From: Hyparrhenia diplandra
Lineage: Eukaryota; Streptophyta; Magnoliopsida; Poales; Poaceae
Reading direction: 5' to 3'
NCBI GenBank assembly: GCA_015847255.1
Contig: JADLZK010009286.1
Location: 80,826 to 144,825 of the forward strand
DNA length: 64,000 nt
This document shows positions 10,540 through 22,915 of the stretch, piece by piece (positions within the stretch are counted from its first letter, which is position 1; each line of letters starts with the position of its first letter). A program made the position numbers and the translations under genes. The notes below the pieces were generated by a model, which did not search any database, was not told the origin of the DNA, and saw nothing but the letters and a program-made list of their open reading frames with translations.

Positions 10540-12200
10540 CCTCGCAACTATTTAGTAGTGGGTAGTATTCTAAGTTTTGCTTGGGTGGTAAGAGGTGCAT
10601 GTGAAAAAATGCTACTCCCTAGACTCTCAAAATGCATTTCCAGATCTCTAGACTCCTGCGTTATCAGTACTCCAAACGGAGGGAGAATGAGGACTTCTGG
10701 TTATATATCTAACCCTCCTTACTCTCACTGCACCTTTCCATGTGCTCTCTTGTCCTTCAACTCCAGCTCAACCCGCCACCATCACCCAATCAAGTGTCGA
10801 ACAACACTTCAACACGCCGCACCTAATGGGCGCGATTCCCTGCACCTATGGTACCAACCGGATCTAAGCCCCTAGCCATTTGTCCATCTCCTGCGCCGCC
10901 ATTTTTCTTCTCGTCCTACCCCACACTCTCCTCATCCTCCTTGCATCATCTGGCAATATGTGGCTATATATGATGAAGTCGATGAGTGAGGAGGAAGCAG
11001 TGCCACCAATAGCAGGGTGAAAATTCTAAAGGTTTGGTCGGCACTAGCCAACCAGTGGCGCTAGTGGCGTCATGGTGGCATGGCTGGAGGAACCTGGCCG
11101 CTTCTTGAAAGCCAAGAGGCCGTGGCTAGGCATGGCGAGTGTGGCACCGGGAGGCCACGGGGGGTGGTCGTATGGTGGCAGCAAGTGGGCAACGCAGCGG
11201 TGATGGTATTAAGCGGAGGCTCGTCTCAGATGACCCAATCCGACCGGGTGAGGAGAAGGCAAGGTGGTGTCCTGTGTCATTGGAAGCTTTGTGTTTGTGC
11301 ATGCAGTTCAACTGAGATTCTGGTGTGCTGGCAAGACGAAGGTGAAGTTAGTGGGGTGGCTCGGTGGTACCAAGTCACCTCGGATGGCGAAGCAAGCCAG
11401 GATCCTTGGAGAGTCCAACGGCGGGAGTGGCGAGGTGCTTGTGTGCTTGAGGAGTGTTGTGCGGCGGCGGATGTGGCGAGGTCCCCCGCACGTTTGAGTT
11501 GCCTTGGAGGTCTAGGATCCGCTGTGGTGTTTCAATTATTTGGAGTGTAAGGTGTAGCAGCGGTACTTAGGTGAGGGCCCGACATGGCGGTGGCCTGTTC
11601 GGTGTGGTGCGGTGGGCTTCTCTTACGTCTTCTGCCAACGTATGGCTGTGGCTAGGAGATCGACGATTGTGTGCATGGCCTGAAGTCGACGACGACATGG
11701 CGAGGGAGTCGTGGTAGCTACACGGCTTGCAGCGTACTATGGCGGCTAGTTATGCATGGCAATGATTGGTTTGGCGTGGGACATCGTCGGTTTCGATGGC
11801 ACTTGCGGTGTAGGCTTCTTTTGGCTCCCTCTTAGTTGTGGGGTTCTGTTTGTAGTTTGAGTGGAGTCGGTGCGCCATGCTGATATCCCAATCCAACCGT
11901 CCGTTGCTTTTCTTATCTTTTGTTGATCGAGTTTGTTTCTGTCGGTTGCTCTTGTATTGTTGTGCCCATTTTTATACAGATGCGAACAATAGCCGTATCT
12001 AAAAAAGTTTTTGTTGCTGAAATCAATTTGGTATAGTAGTGATACATGGCTGACTAATTATTTGTGACTTTACAATGAAAAAGATGCAGGTGGAAATTGA
12101 AGTCCACGTCGGACGTCGTCACCACGCGGCTAGCATCAGTACGTTAATGATCGGGTGCGTGCACACGTACGTAGTACAATGATATGTTGTACTCTTGACA
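10540..12200. other. GC-rich unclassified stretch, possible transposon relic
   Basis: From about 10720 to 11880 the sequence is G-rich on the plus strand, and its longest open frame (11080-11550) is Trp/Gly/Val-rich with no recognisable domain. It ends in a T-rich tail (about 11900-12010: TTTTCTTATCTTTTGTTGATC ...). G-rich body plus T-rich tail is reminiscent of grass non-LTR element 3' ends. I find no endonuclease or RT motif, so this is only a suggestion. Confidence 0.25.
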
Positions 12201-12206
12201 GACTTA

Positions 12207-13789
12207 TTAAACTGTTGTCGCTGTCGCCATAGCCTGCAGTGGTGTAGCCATGGACAGGTTGAGCCCAATCCTATCGGTCATGTCCAGCGCCCCATTGGCT
12301 GCATCACCTGCCCGAGGAGGAAGACTCCACTCGAAGCGATGCAGCAAGGACGCGAGCATGAGATGAACCATGCGAAGCGCCAGCGGCATCCCGGGGCACA
12401 TCCTCCGCCCGACCCAAACGGCAGGAGCTCGAAGTCTCGTCCCCGGAAATCCACTGCTTTCTCGCCGCCGTCGTCCTCCACCAAGAACCTCTCCGGCATG
12501 AACTTGTCCGGCTCGGCCCACCTTGCCGTCGTGGCGATTGCCCACACGTTCACCCACGATGCGCGCGCCCTTGGGCACCAGCGTAGGCGCCGCCAGCGGA
12601 TCTGCGTCGTCGTCTCGGCCTGGTGCGGGAGCAGCAGCGGCGCTGGAGGGTGCACGCGGAACGTCTCCTTCACCACGGCCTGGAGGTACTTGAGCTGCGC
12701 AATGTCGGACTCCTCCACCTCCGGTTTGGATCCTAGCACCTCCGCGCCGAGCTCGGGCGCGAGAGCCTTATCCATGGCGGATGGGTTCAGTAGCAGCTCG
12801 GCCATCACCCATTCTACTGTGGAGGCGCTTGTGTCGGTGCCGGCGCTGAATAGGTCGGAGAACAAGGAGAGGAGCGTTTGACGGTCGAAGCCTCGGCCGC
12901 CCTCGGTGTGATGGTAGTCGAGCAGCACGTCGAGGAAGTCCGTCTCTTCTTTCTTGGGACCGGCAGCGGCGGCGGGGATCGATCCTGCAGGCGGCCCTCG
13001 ATCTGCTTGTCGATCATGGTGTGCAGCCGATCGAACAGGCTCGATGCGCCTCCTTATCCCCTGCGGGTCGAACCGCGCCACCTCGGGGAAGAAGTCGGAC
13101 ACGTTAGGCAAACCCACGATGCGGTTCAGCTCGCGAGAACGCCCTTAAACGACGCGGCGACGAGGAGCTGCGGGTGTGGTCGTCGTCGAGTCTGCGCAGG
13201 TCGGTGGAGAAGATGGTGGAGGAGAGGAGGTTGAGCGCGGTACGATTGAGGCGAGGTGGGCGACGGTGACGACAGCGCCGCCGTCGGCGCCAGCCCGGTC
13301 GGCGTGGGCGACGAGGCGCCGCACCTTGTCCCGGGCGGAGTAATCGGGCGCGTGTCGAGCGGTGCGGCGCGAAGAGCTCCGCCCGAGCACACCTTGCGGA
13401 GCGGCGCCGCCACGGGGGGCTGCTGGTGGGGAGCCACACCATGGCGTGTAGTAGTGCGCGAACACATGGGTGCCGTCGGGAAGCGGCGCCCCCGAGAAGG
13501 CGGCGTCGTGGCGCTGGAGGACGTCGCGGGCGGCGTCGGCGGTGGAGGCCGATGGTGGTGACCGTGCCCAGGCGGAGCGTCATGATGGGGACCGTGGCGC
13601 TCTGCTAGGCGCGCCAGGGAGTGGTGCGGGAGGGCGCCGAGGGAGAAGAGGCTGCCGGACGAGAGGGAGAGGACGGGGACCCGGAGGGCGGGTTGCGCGG
13701 CTGTCGGCGTAGAGGCTCAGGAGGTATAGGGAGGAGAGGATGAGGACCAGGCAGCATGGGGCGTACAAGAGGAGCAGCTCCATGTCCAT
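12207..13789 (-). pseudogene. Cytochrome P450, CYP76-like, frameshifted
   Basis: Microsomal P450 monooxygenases of the plant CYP76 family mostly oxidise terpenoids. The start at 13789 (CCACC before ATGG, a good plant context) gives a membrane anchor (MELLLLYAPCCLVLILSSL) and the proline hinge PPGPRPLP. Further down follow the I-helix SAGTDTSAS (about 12830-12860), K-helix KETFRVHP (ExxR, about 12652-12675), PERF motif FMPERF (about 12485-12505), and heme loop RRMCPGM with the Cys codon at 12396-12398. The frame is open from 13117 to 12278 across the I- and K-helices without an intron, though many CYP76 genes have one there, so a retrocopy is possible. Frames are broken repeatedly between 13120 and 13620, near 12560-12600, and by one missing G at about 12405-12418 inside the heme loop. 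Length without indels matches the family's roughly 500 residues. Either a young pseudogene or an intact gene with consensus errors. Confidence 0.8.
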
Positions 13790-13998
13790 GGTGGCCGGGT
13801 GATCGATCGAGCTAGTGACGAGAGCTGCTGGGAGCAATGTATGTGTTATAACTTATATATAGCTGTTTGGTGGATCACACACAGCACCGCTGGGATGGGC
13901 ATCGTATATAGATTTTACTATACAAAAAGGATTCATATCATCGGTCCCTTCACCAAAAAGAAAAAAAAAGAGAGCAAAATTCTAGAAGCTCTGTAGCA

Positions 13999-15120
13999 TT
14001 TCCAGCAACACTACTGACTAGATTTCCATGCAGTCCGAGGCACGCGGCGGCACGGCCGAAACCCGACTTTTTGGCCTGGCCCAAGCACGGCACGGCCCGG
14101 TGGAGCAGACCGTGCCTGGCCCGCACCCCAGGAACGTGGCCCAGCACGGGCACGACCCCAATTTAGGTGAGGCCCGGTAGCGGCCCGATGACCTCCACAA
14201 CCTGCTAAGAGCCCAGTGCGTTCCAACCCTAAGTCATGCGACCTGCCTAAAATCATTCCTCTCCCCACACTCCCACCGCCGCACTCCCCCTCTCGATCGA
14301 CTCCCCTCGCAGCTCCCTTCCTTTTCCTCCTCCCTTCGATCGCATGCAGCCATGCGCACACAACTCCCTCCACCGATCCCTCGCCCAAATTCTCTCACAG
14401 CCTCACCATTTCATGGGCTCGTTATAGGCCGCATCTTCCCTATCCTGTGAGGGTGCGACCTCGTGCGAGAGATCGCACATGCCACCGCCCGGTGGCGAGC
14501 ACGCAGATTACCGGGAATGGTGCTTTACATGACAACTGCTTTGGTCACAGATTGTCAAAAATACATCAGAGTTAACTTTCCATGACGATCGAGAAATTCG
14601 TCATGTATCTCCGTCATAGATATGTTGCACAATTGAGCCGTCACAGATTGATGTTTCTGTTAGTCATGAATTAGTTTCCTAGACCCAAATCACAGTGACA
14701 AAAGACAGAGTATACCAAAGCAGTCGTCATGTAAAGCACAATTCCTTGTAGTGCACGGGCACCGCACGGCCTGCCTGTTGTTGCTGCTGTCGTCCTCCCG
14801 TCTCTCACCTCTGTGGATCCAGCCTTTTCCGCCCTCGGCCGCCGGGAGCGAGCACGCGCCGTCGGCCGCCCGGCGCACGATTTTGTGCAACCACTACCTA
14901 CCTTCCATAGTTCGATCTCACATTCTACCGGGCTAGGGCAGGCACGACTCGTCAGCTGGGGCGTGCTTTTCAGTCCGACACGATACGAAAATCGGCCCAC
15001 AAGGCCGTGCCTGAGCCGAAGGCCATGCACAAAGCATGTACAGGCCGCGACCCGTGAGGCACGGCAGCCCGTGAAAGCCCGGCGCTCACCGGGCGTGCGG
15101 GCTGGCCCGTTAGCCATCTA
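13999..15120. repeat. GC-rich repeat rich in GGCACGG / GGCCGTGCC words, interrupted
   Basis: Both flanks (about 14030-14210 and 14935-15115) are dense in the words GCACGGCCCGG and GGCCGTGCC, with partly inverted relation, as in a family of GC-rich grass DNA elements. The centre (about 14505-14759) holds a separate CACTA-like insertion. Open frames here on both strands are low-complexity and I do not regard them as genes. Exact termini and target duplication were not found. Confidence 0.45.
14505..14759. mobile_element. Small CACTA-like non-autonomous element
   Basis: The minus strand from 14759 reads CACTACAAGGAATTGTGCTT, and the left end carries the inverted partner GGGAATGGTGCTTTACATGA (from about 14513), continuing ACTGCTTTGG on both sides for about 35 bp of near-perfect inverted repeat. 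The interior has repeated CGTCAT/CGTCACAGATTG words, as in the subterminal regions of grass En/Spm elements. The outermost left bases are decayed. Confidence 0.6.
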
Positions 15121-16205
15121 TCCCTAGGAGCTAGCATATGAGTTTCTTATATTTTGTTCCTCAAAATATGGTGTTTGCCACTTACCAAATTAGTATGGGA
15201 AGAAAAAAAAGAGGTCACCTCCAAGAGTTTTTTTATATATTTTCAACCCAAAAACTTTTGGACGCTTTTTTTCTAAGATTCGGTCTCATTTAGCATCAGG
15301 AATCCTGAATTTGTTACTATATGCATTTAAACCCTTTCACCAAATCTATCTCTTGCGCTTTTTTCAACCAGAACCCTAAATTTGTTTTTACACGTTTAAG
15401 CCCTTAAACCTCCAGATGCGCGCTCCATGTCCACGCATATATTTATGCGCTATGATTTGGGAATTGGTAAAAGACGGAAAAGGGATCGAGATGGCAAACT
15501 GTTAGAGATGAGTTTTTTTTGTTATTTTTTTTTAAAAAAATGATGAGCATGGGATATGCCAAACTCTTGGAGATGCTCTAAATGACCTTCTTTTTCAAGT
15601 GGGTAGTGGAGGCTAAAAATTCATCTCTAGCACACCCCCTACTAGTCCTAGCCAATTTGTTGGGTTCCTATTTTTCCTTTCCCGCACCACCTATTTGGTT
15701 GGCCCCTAATCAAAATTTTCGTTCGCCTGTGTCTTCTTCGCATGAGGAAAGTGTTATCAAATATATAAAGATACACACTCTCGCTCGTGTTCTAATCAAT
15801 AAACAACATCAGTGGCCTGCTCGTAGCTTTCCACCAAATTGATTGACGAAATCTTCAACCGCACTTCTTTTTATTTACTTGCAATCACAAATAATTTATA
15901 GAGGACGAGCAAGGATGTATACAAATATCATAGCATGAGTACTAATGTTGTGGATACTTTGATCTTGAATATGCAGAAAAGTTGCGTATCATTGTTAATA
16001 ACAACAACCAATAGATTGTAACGCACGCAAGCAAACCCACACAAGTACAGTTTAGATAGGGATCACACCACCTTTTGAGACAAAATGACAACACGACCAC
16101 CCAATTCAACCAACATCATCAAAGTTGCAAACACACCACCAATAAGTGGGCTAAGTCCCTACCACCTGCTAGACACTAGAGATCGATGTGCCTCCTCACC
16201 AATAC

Positions 16206-16300
16206 GTTTAATATAATACTGTTGATAAATGTAATAAGATAAGAAATAAGAAAAAGAGGAGTTTGTCTGGTACAATAATAGAGCAAAAGAGATCAGCAGG
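16206..16300. repeat. Dispersed repeat, copy B
   Basis: A diverged second copy of the segment at about 10366-10460 (GTTGATAAATGTAATAAGAT ... GAGGAGTTTGTC ... CAGGTTGCTC), same orientation. Together the two copies bracket the P450 relic. Confidence 0.5.
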
Positions 16301-16550
16301 TTGCTCACAAGTGGTTGAAATCTCGCTATCATATCCATTTCTCTTTTTGTACCTTTGGCCTTCAGTACTGTCGCTGCTGCTGTAATAGGTGTATATATGC
16401 AGTCTATGTTTTCTTATAGTATAGTAGATCGAAAGATCGAGATCAGGCTGCTCTTCAGTGGTTGAAATTCTCACTATCAATTTCTCTTCTCCATCGGCCT
16501 TCTTCAGTGTCGCTGCTGTTGCAGTAGGTGTGCGCTCTATGTTTTGCTAA
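16290..16550. repeat. Two-copy tandem duplication, about 150-bp period
   Basis: GATCAGCAGGTTGCTC ... GTGGTTGAAATCTCGCTATCA ... CAGTACTGTCGCTGCTGCTG (from about 16292) recurs from about 16441 with small indels. The repeat ends with TCTATGTTTT in both copies. Confidence 0.6.
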
Positions 16551-16719
16551 CATCACACCGTAAGGTGCAGGTAAAAACGATAAAATTAATACAAGTCCGC
16601 TCACGCTTAAGACACTAACTATAGTAAAGGATTAGGTGCGTGAGGAATTTGGAGTGCAACCTTTTCAATCAATTCAAAAACAAGGATCTTATAAATATGT
16701 TCAGGATAACACTAGAGCC

Positions 16720-17230
16720 ATGTTTTCAGCTCGTATTATCAAGGCTAGTCATATGACCACAGTCATCAATCATGGTCGATTAGTCGGTCCTGATCAGTCT
16801 AGTCGTCTAGTAGGACATTTAGTCATCCTTGTGTCTGGATGGCTATATATATGTGATGTAAATGTAAACATGGCCATAAAATGTGGCGCGGCTGCGAGGG
16901 AGAGTAGAGCCGGAGTGGGAAACCAAATGTGACAAGCGGGAGCCAGAAATGCGGCAGCTGCAGTAGCCTTCATTCACTTCCCTCTCTTCTTCTTTCCCTA
17001 ATGGGGCAGCTAGTGGGCTAAATTCTACCTACCTACATTACACCACGTATACTTTGTACTGGCCAAGCTAGTCATCTAGCTAGTCGATCAGATGACTAAT
17101 CATGATTAGTCATCATTTATCGGATGATAAGGTTTCTAATCGAACAATTCTAATCAAGGTCCCTTATCAAGCACCTAATTTCGATAATGATGACTAATCA
17201 CAATTAATCACGATTAGTCGTCAATCTAAA
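16720..17230. repeat. TAGTC/GACTA-rich palindromic repeat
   Basis: Both edges are rich in GATTAGTCG and its complement (left about 16760-16820, right about 17085-17225), with several local palindromes such as GATGACTAATCATGATTAG. The pattern suggests a decayed DNA-transposon pair of ends around an unrelated GC-rich centre (about 16880-16960). No target duplication was identified. Confidence 0.35.
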
Positions 17231-18029
17231 AACATGGCACCAGAGCTCTAAACGCTTCGCTGATGCCCCGCGTCGCTCTCCACTAGGGGCAAACTCGGGC
17301 GGCGCTCTCGATCGTCCTCGTCGATCCATCTGGTGAGACAATCCAATAAAAAAATATGGATGATGTTGTACCAAAATGACACCGATAGCGATACATGCCA
17401 TATATTAACTTATGCAAACATTAGGGGTTTTGTTCACCGAAGGTGGTCATGACCGTGTAAAGGGGAACGTCTACAATGTGTACAGGTGGTATCCAAATGC
17501 CATGCCTGCAGAAAAGGAATGCCATGAAGGACGCCAGCACCCTATGACAATGCACGTGGCAAGTTGTTCTCTAATGATGCCTTGAAAGAGGAACACGGCA
17601 CCCGATGACACTATAGTACGCCGCCAACACTAGCTATGATTCGGGCAAGACTTTTGCCAAAATAAAAAGGAAACACCATGATGGCCAATCGCACTCACGA
17701 CGAACCACACACGACTATGGCCTCAAGCACCAGCACAACAGCTGTGACACATCTGTTGCTACACCAGAACTGCAACATGCGCCACGGCACGGCCACGAGT
17801 GTGACACTTTATCCTGCATTTATTTCAGAATTTTTCGGCACTACGCATTAAGTGGTAGGCGACATCTCTGTTGACAGCGAGGTGCCTGTGGTGACTTCGC
17901 GAACTTCAAGATTTGCCGGCTCAGTGCTTCGAAGGTGCTCATGGTGTAGGGTTTGCGTACATGTTTTCATAGTGGTTGTAGGCAATTGGATCGACAATTA
18001 AACGCAAATTCGGTGGCTGAGATAAGGAA

Positions 18030-21000
18030 CACATATCGCGCATGAACAAAGGGAATAATTATGAACACACGATGTACACACACGACGGGGAGCTGGGGAG
18101 ATGGTGCCCCTTTTCACCTTTGATAACTTGGGTTGAAGACACAATTACAGATGACTCGAGGCCCTAACCCACACCTCAAACTTTCCACTACATATACCTG
18201 TAGTTAGAACTCACACTTACAACACCGAAAAGTAAGATACAACTCTATACTGGATGGCAAAAAACTCACACCGTCAGACAGGGCGGTCGTGGGCGCGGTC
18301 ACCCCACGCCTCCTTCTTCTACAACCGTTCCCGCCAATGCTCTCATTTGAATTCTACTACAGCTCCCGCCTAACCAGCTACAACACAGCACGTCCCTTAA
18401 GCTTGATGTGGACTCAGCTCGCGAATGCCCAACAGATGCCCCATGACATGCAAAGGCGTAGTCGAGCATCCGTGACTTTCGATGGTACAAACTCTCTTCA
18501 CCAAGATTTGTCCATGCTTCACACACTAATGAAGTGATATTTGATATCTATGTGCTTCTTTAGCCCATGGAAAACAGGCTTCTTCATCATAGCTATGGCT
18601 GAATTGTTATCCACAAACAATGACACCCTCATTGGCTTCTTCGCTATCGCTCTCCAAGCAAAGTTCTCGACCACATAGCTTGCTTTGCTTTTGCCTCGAT
18701 TCTTGCCATGAATTCAGCCTCACAAGATGACAAGGCCACTGTTTTTCTTTGTGAGAACACCAAGTCACCAGGCTCTCATTCAAATAGAATGCCATGACTC
18801 CAGTGCTTTTTCCTACCAGGTTACCACCCACATCTTTTTTGAATAGCCCACCAGCTTCTCCTCGGACTTTGTTTGAGTATACACCATAGTTCCATTGAGA
18901 TACCTCAAGATGCCTTAAGCGCATTTCTATGCTTTGTTGTTGGTTTTCCATGAACCTGCTGGCCATTCCAACAGAGAAAGAGAGACCTGGTCTTGTGTGC
19001 AACAAGTACCTCAGACACCTTATAATCCTTTTGTATTCAGTAGCATCCACTCTCTCCCCCTGCTTGTTAGCATCAAGTTTTGCACCTGGATCCATTCAGA
19101 ATTTTATTGGATTGCAATCTGCCATCCCAAATTGTGACAATAATTTCTTAGCATAGTTTTGCTCTATCGATTGTGATGTGATCTTCGAGTTGCTCCACCT
19201 CAATCCCAAGATAAAATGACAAAAAGCCCAAGTCACTCATCTCAAACTATGAAGTTATTTCCTTCTTGAACATGTCAATCTCGACACATCCTCACTAGTC
19301 ACAATCGGATCATCAACATATACCCAAGTATCACTACAGCTCTCTTCCCAACACCTCTCTTGTACACTGGCTGGCTCACTAGCACACTTCCTAAACCCCA
19401 ACATTTTTAGTTATTTATCCAACTTGATGTTCCAAGGTCTTGGAGCTTGTCTTAATCCATACAAGGCCTTGCTTAGTTTTAGAACCATTCTCTCCTTGCC
19501 CTTCTCCACAAAAACCCTTAGGGTCTGTGCAAATTAGACCTCTTCCTCCAATTTTCCATTGAGAAAACCAGTTTTTACATCAAGATGATGAACTTGCCAT
19601 CCTCTATTTTACGCCAAACCTAGGATCAATCTCATAGTGTCTAATCTTGCAATTGGAGCAAATACTTCTTCAAAATCAACACCTTCTTTGTTGCACATAT
19701 CCCCTTGGCTACTAGTCTAGCCTTATGCTTGAGGACTTCACCACGCATTTTTCTTAAGTTTATAAACCCGCTTAAGTCCAATTGCTTTATGTCCCGGTGG
19801 TAGAGTGGCAAGATCCCAAGTTCCATTCTTGCAAATAGATTGCATCTCACTTGTCCATGGCCTCGCACACCGGTTTGGAACAAATACTACCTCATTGAAA
19901 TTTGATGATTCCTAATCGTCCATCATAGTAAGCATTGCAATTACCTCCACTACATCCATGATCCGCCTGTTCTTCCGAACCTGCATTTTCTCGCATTTTC
20001 CTCGCTCATCTCGAATCGATTCGAGAGCCACCTCATGAGAATGTTGATACACCTCATTAATGCTCCTAAAACTCTATGGAGTCTTATCATAGTCATCATT
20101 GTCTCCCTCATCCATCTCGATCCTCGATGTCGCCTAGAGCTCGACTGCATCTTTGCGGGTGATTGAACTTGCAAGTTTGTTGTCGGATTTAGGACAAATG
20201 CCGAGTAGCTCCTTGTATTTGTAGATTCAGTTCCCCTACAACCGAGTGTTGTCCACCACTGTAAGTCTCACTTTCATCCATCGATGATTATCAAGAGCCG
20301 CATCAAATCCCCAAGCACCATGACCGGATGTCATCACATATGAAGGGAACTGACAGGTCTCCACCCCCTTTGAAAAATCTTCAGTATCTGCAGCATCCCA
20401 ACTCCAGATCACTACCTCCTCAAACACCACATCCTTGCTAACCACAATTTTGTTGGTTTGAGGATTGAACATCCCTTGAGCCTTGTTTGCCTTCTTCTAT
20501 GTCATAGTATACCATTGGCATACACCTATCCTCAAGTTTCTTCAAATGTGGCAATGTTTTTTTCACATGACCCTTTCACCCAAAAATCTTCAGATGCCCA
20601 AGATGTGACCTCCTACCATTCCGTGCTTCATGTGGAGTTCTGTATCCCATAGCCTTTGTTGGTAACCTGTTGAGTAGATAGACTGAATGCCTCACTACCT
20701 CCGCCTAAAACCTCCTAGGTACTTTCATACTTTTCATCAAAGCTCTTGTCATCTCCATAACTGTCCCTACTCTCTCTCTCCACCACACCATTCTCGCTAT
20801 GGTGTGTATGGAGCGATGAGTTGTCTTATAATGCTAGCTTCATCACACACCGCCTCGAAAAACACCGCCAAAAACTTCCCACCTCTATCTTATCTAATGA
20901 CCTTGATGTTATTCCCATAGCTATTTTCTGCCTAAGCCTTGAAGTTTACAAAAGCCTCTACTGCTTGATCCTTGGATTTTAGCATAAACACAATACTCCA

Positions 21001-21245
21001 TCCGGGCAATCATCTATTAACAACATAAAATACTTATTGCCACCAACAAGTGGATGGTGTGAAGCAAGATTGACAAACCTCGGTCACGGTTTTCGAATCA
21101 ATGGCACTCCACCTACCATCTCCTTGTTTGCTAGTTGTTTCAGTGCTTAAAAATTAACATGACCTAACTTGCCATGCCACAACCATCCCTGATCCTCTAA
21201 ACTAGCCAACAAAAAAAGTAGGTTCAACACATTTGAGCTCAATCT
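18030..21245 (-). mobile_element. Ty1-copia element, decayed, gag missing
   Basis: Copia polyprotein domains follow in order on the minus strand: GAG-pre-integrase (WLWHGKLGHVNF, about 21190), integrase with a YTHHSENGVVERER-like segment (about 20780-20830), and the integrase-RT linker (KDVVFEEV, about 20440). RT follows with GEVLKHKARLVAKG (about 19710) and WVYVDD (about 19305-19325), then RNase H (LDANKQGERVDATEYKRII, WCSHKEKQW, about 19080-18730) ending with FHGLKKHIDIKYHF near 18550. Integrase precedes RT, which marks copia and not gypsy. Frames are broken many times. The gag end (beyond 21245) is gone. A 3' LTR is likely somewhere in 18030-18440, but I could not fix its borders. Confidence 0.8.
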
Positions 21246-21312
21246 TATATAGCCTATTTTCTACCCTCTAAACACTCATGATCAACCTAGGTGGATTTTT
21301 CTTTGAAACTAT

Positions 21313-21622
21313 AATTTCAAAATTTGATAGCAGGATTATCCAAGACATTGCATCTACATATTTACATAGTTAAAATAGGAGGCATATAGATATACATATA
21401 TTTCATGAAATTGTCATCGTCCATAAATCTACTTCTATTCATGAGGAGAATCACTATAAACCATATTCCCGTATTCTCAATTGGTCTATTGGAGAAAATT
21501 TACATAAAATACTACATGCATGTATCAATATTTGTGTTAGTAAAGAAGACAAAGTAAGAGAGTATAGACTTTTCAAATATTACCTACATAGGCCTTGCTA
21601 GAGCAGTTGATCACTTCATGGA
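21313..21622 (+). repeat. Dispersed 300-bp repeat, copy 1
   Basis: The segment from CAAAATTTGATAGCAGGATT to AGTTGATCACTTC matches about 61070-61377 at high identity in the same orientation. Shared words include GGAGGCATATAGATAT, TTCTCAATTGGTCTATTG and ACTACATGCATG. It is AT-rich and non-coding; the family is unknown. The two copies lie 40 kb apart. Confidence 0.75.
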
Positions 21623-22521
21623 AGGACATTAAATGGAAATTGGATTACCATGGACCATGGCTCTAGGATAATGAGATAATCCAAATCAACACTTCTAATT
21701 GCTTTGAATATTGCAAAATTCAATGTGAGAACTAGTTTGACTTCACTTTATGAATGGTATGAATGGTGTAGATGTCCTTGTTATTATGTCAAACTTATCG
21801 GTCTTGAAGCCAGTGACAACCACTACTAATTTGGAACCCTAAAATTGTCATAATGTTGCCATCTATGTTAGTTTGTTAGGGAAACAATTTTACCAAATGT
21901 GTTCCGTGTTATTCTTGAGTCTCACCAAAGTATCCATGAGGATGAACCATTTAAATTCTTGATGGAAAAAGAACTTTTGTTCAATTCCAACTATAATACT
22001 TCATGAATAACCATTGTCACAAAGTGAATATCCTAGAAGCATCCTAAATCAGTAACACACAATCGACTATTTGTTAATAGATAGACTTTCTATCGAAAGG
22101 CCACGAAACTTATTTTCGTGCAAGATGACAACTTTGATTTGAAACATAGATAAAAACAAGATTAAGATCTGCAATTAAAACTTGAATGGTATAATCCTAG
22201 GTGAATTCATAATCTCATATTCGAAATGTTTAATAGCCAACAAGATATTTCTCATCATATTATCATGTCTTGTCTTCGAGGATTATATATATCGTTAAAG
22301 TTTTTAATGGCAGATCTTAATCTTATTTTTTATATATTTTTCAAATCAAATATGTTGTCTTACATGAATAAATTGTTGTGAGCATATTACAACTCAAGTT
22401 CTATTATCAAATCGCCAATAGATGTTCTTTTGTTATAGATTTAGTAATCTTCCAAAACATTCAACTTTTCGACATTAGTTATTGATGGAGTATTCTAGTT
22501 AGCTTGAATAAAATCAAAGTT

Positions 22522-22615
22522 CTCTTTCCATCAAGATCTCATTAGTGGTTTATCCTCCTATGTGTATACTCTTTCCATCAAGATCTCATTAGCGGTTTAT
22601 CCTCCTATGTGTATA
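22522..22615. repeat. Tandem duplication, 47-bp period
   Basis: CTCTTTCCATCAAGATCTCA through CCTCCTATGTGTATA occurs at 22522-22568 and again at 22569-22615, with a single T/C difference in GTGG/GCGG. The near identity suggests a recent duplication. Confidence 0.85.
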
Positions 22616-22915
22616 TCTATATGACACCTATGATAATACATAAATATGTGTAGCTTATGAGACCCGATAGTGTTGACATATCATACAAGTCTTGGTTCCA
22701 CATGCAATCAGGTCACGAACCACTGGCCTTGACAATACTAGATACTTATATGTATCCCCGAAATCGATCATAAAAATAGTGATGGGGCATTCTCGCAGGC
22801 TTCATGAAACAAAGTGGTATCACCAAGTTTCTTCAAGGTTGATGAAATTGGACAAGACTACCATGAAGAAGAAGGCAGTTTATCAACGCGATTGAGCACA
22901 CATGATATCACCATG

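Larger units (their letters stand above)
15121..17820. other. No gene recognised; several small repeats
   Basis: Mixed AT-rich sequence. It contains the diverged dispersed repeat, a short tandem duplication and a TAGTC-rich palindromic stretch listed separately. The piece CCAAACTCTTGGAGATGCTC at about 15560 looks like a MITE end, but no partner end was found. Open frames here have no recognisable content. Confidence 0.4.
21246..22915. other. AT-rich stretch without recognised gene
   Basis: Lies between the copia relic and the kinesin array. It holds a 300-bp dispersed repeat and a 47-bp tandem duplication, listed separately. Otherwise I see no coding content or transposon ends. Confidence 0.45.

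Noticed and set aside
11080..11550. 156-codon plus-strand frame as a gene
   Set aside because: Trp/Gly/Val-rich product of G-rich sequence, no homology recognised, no splice or promoter context.
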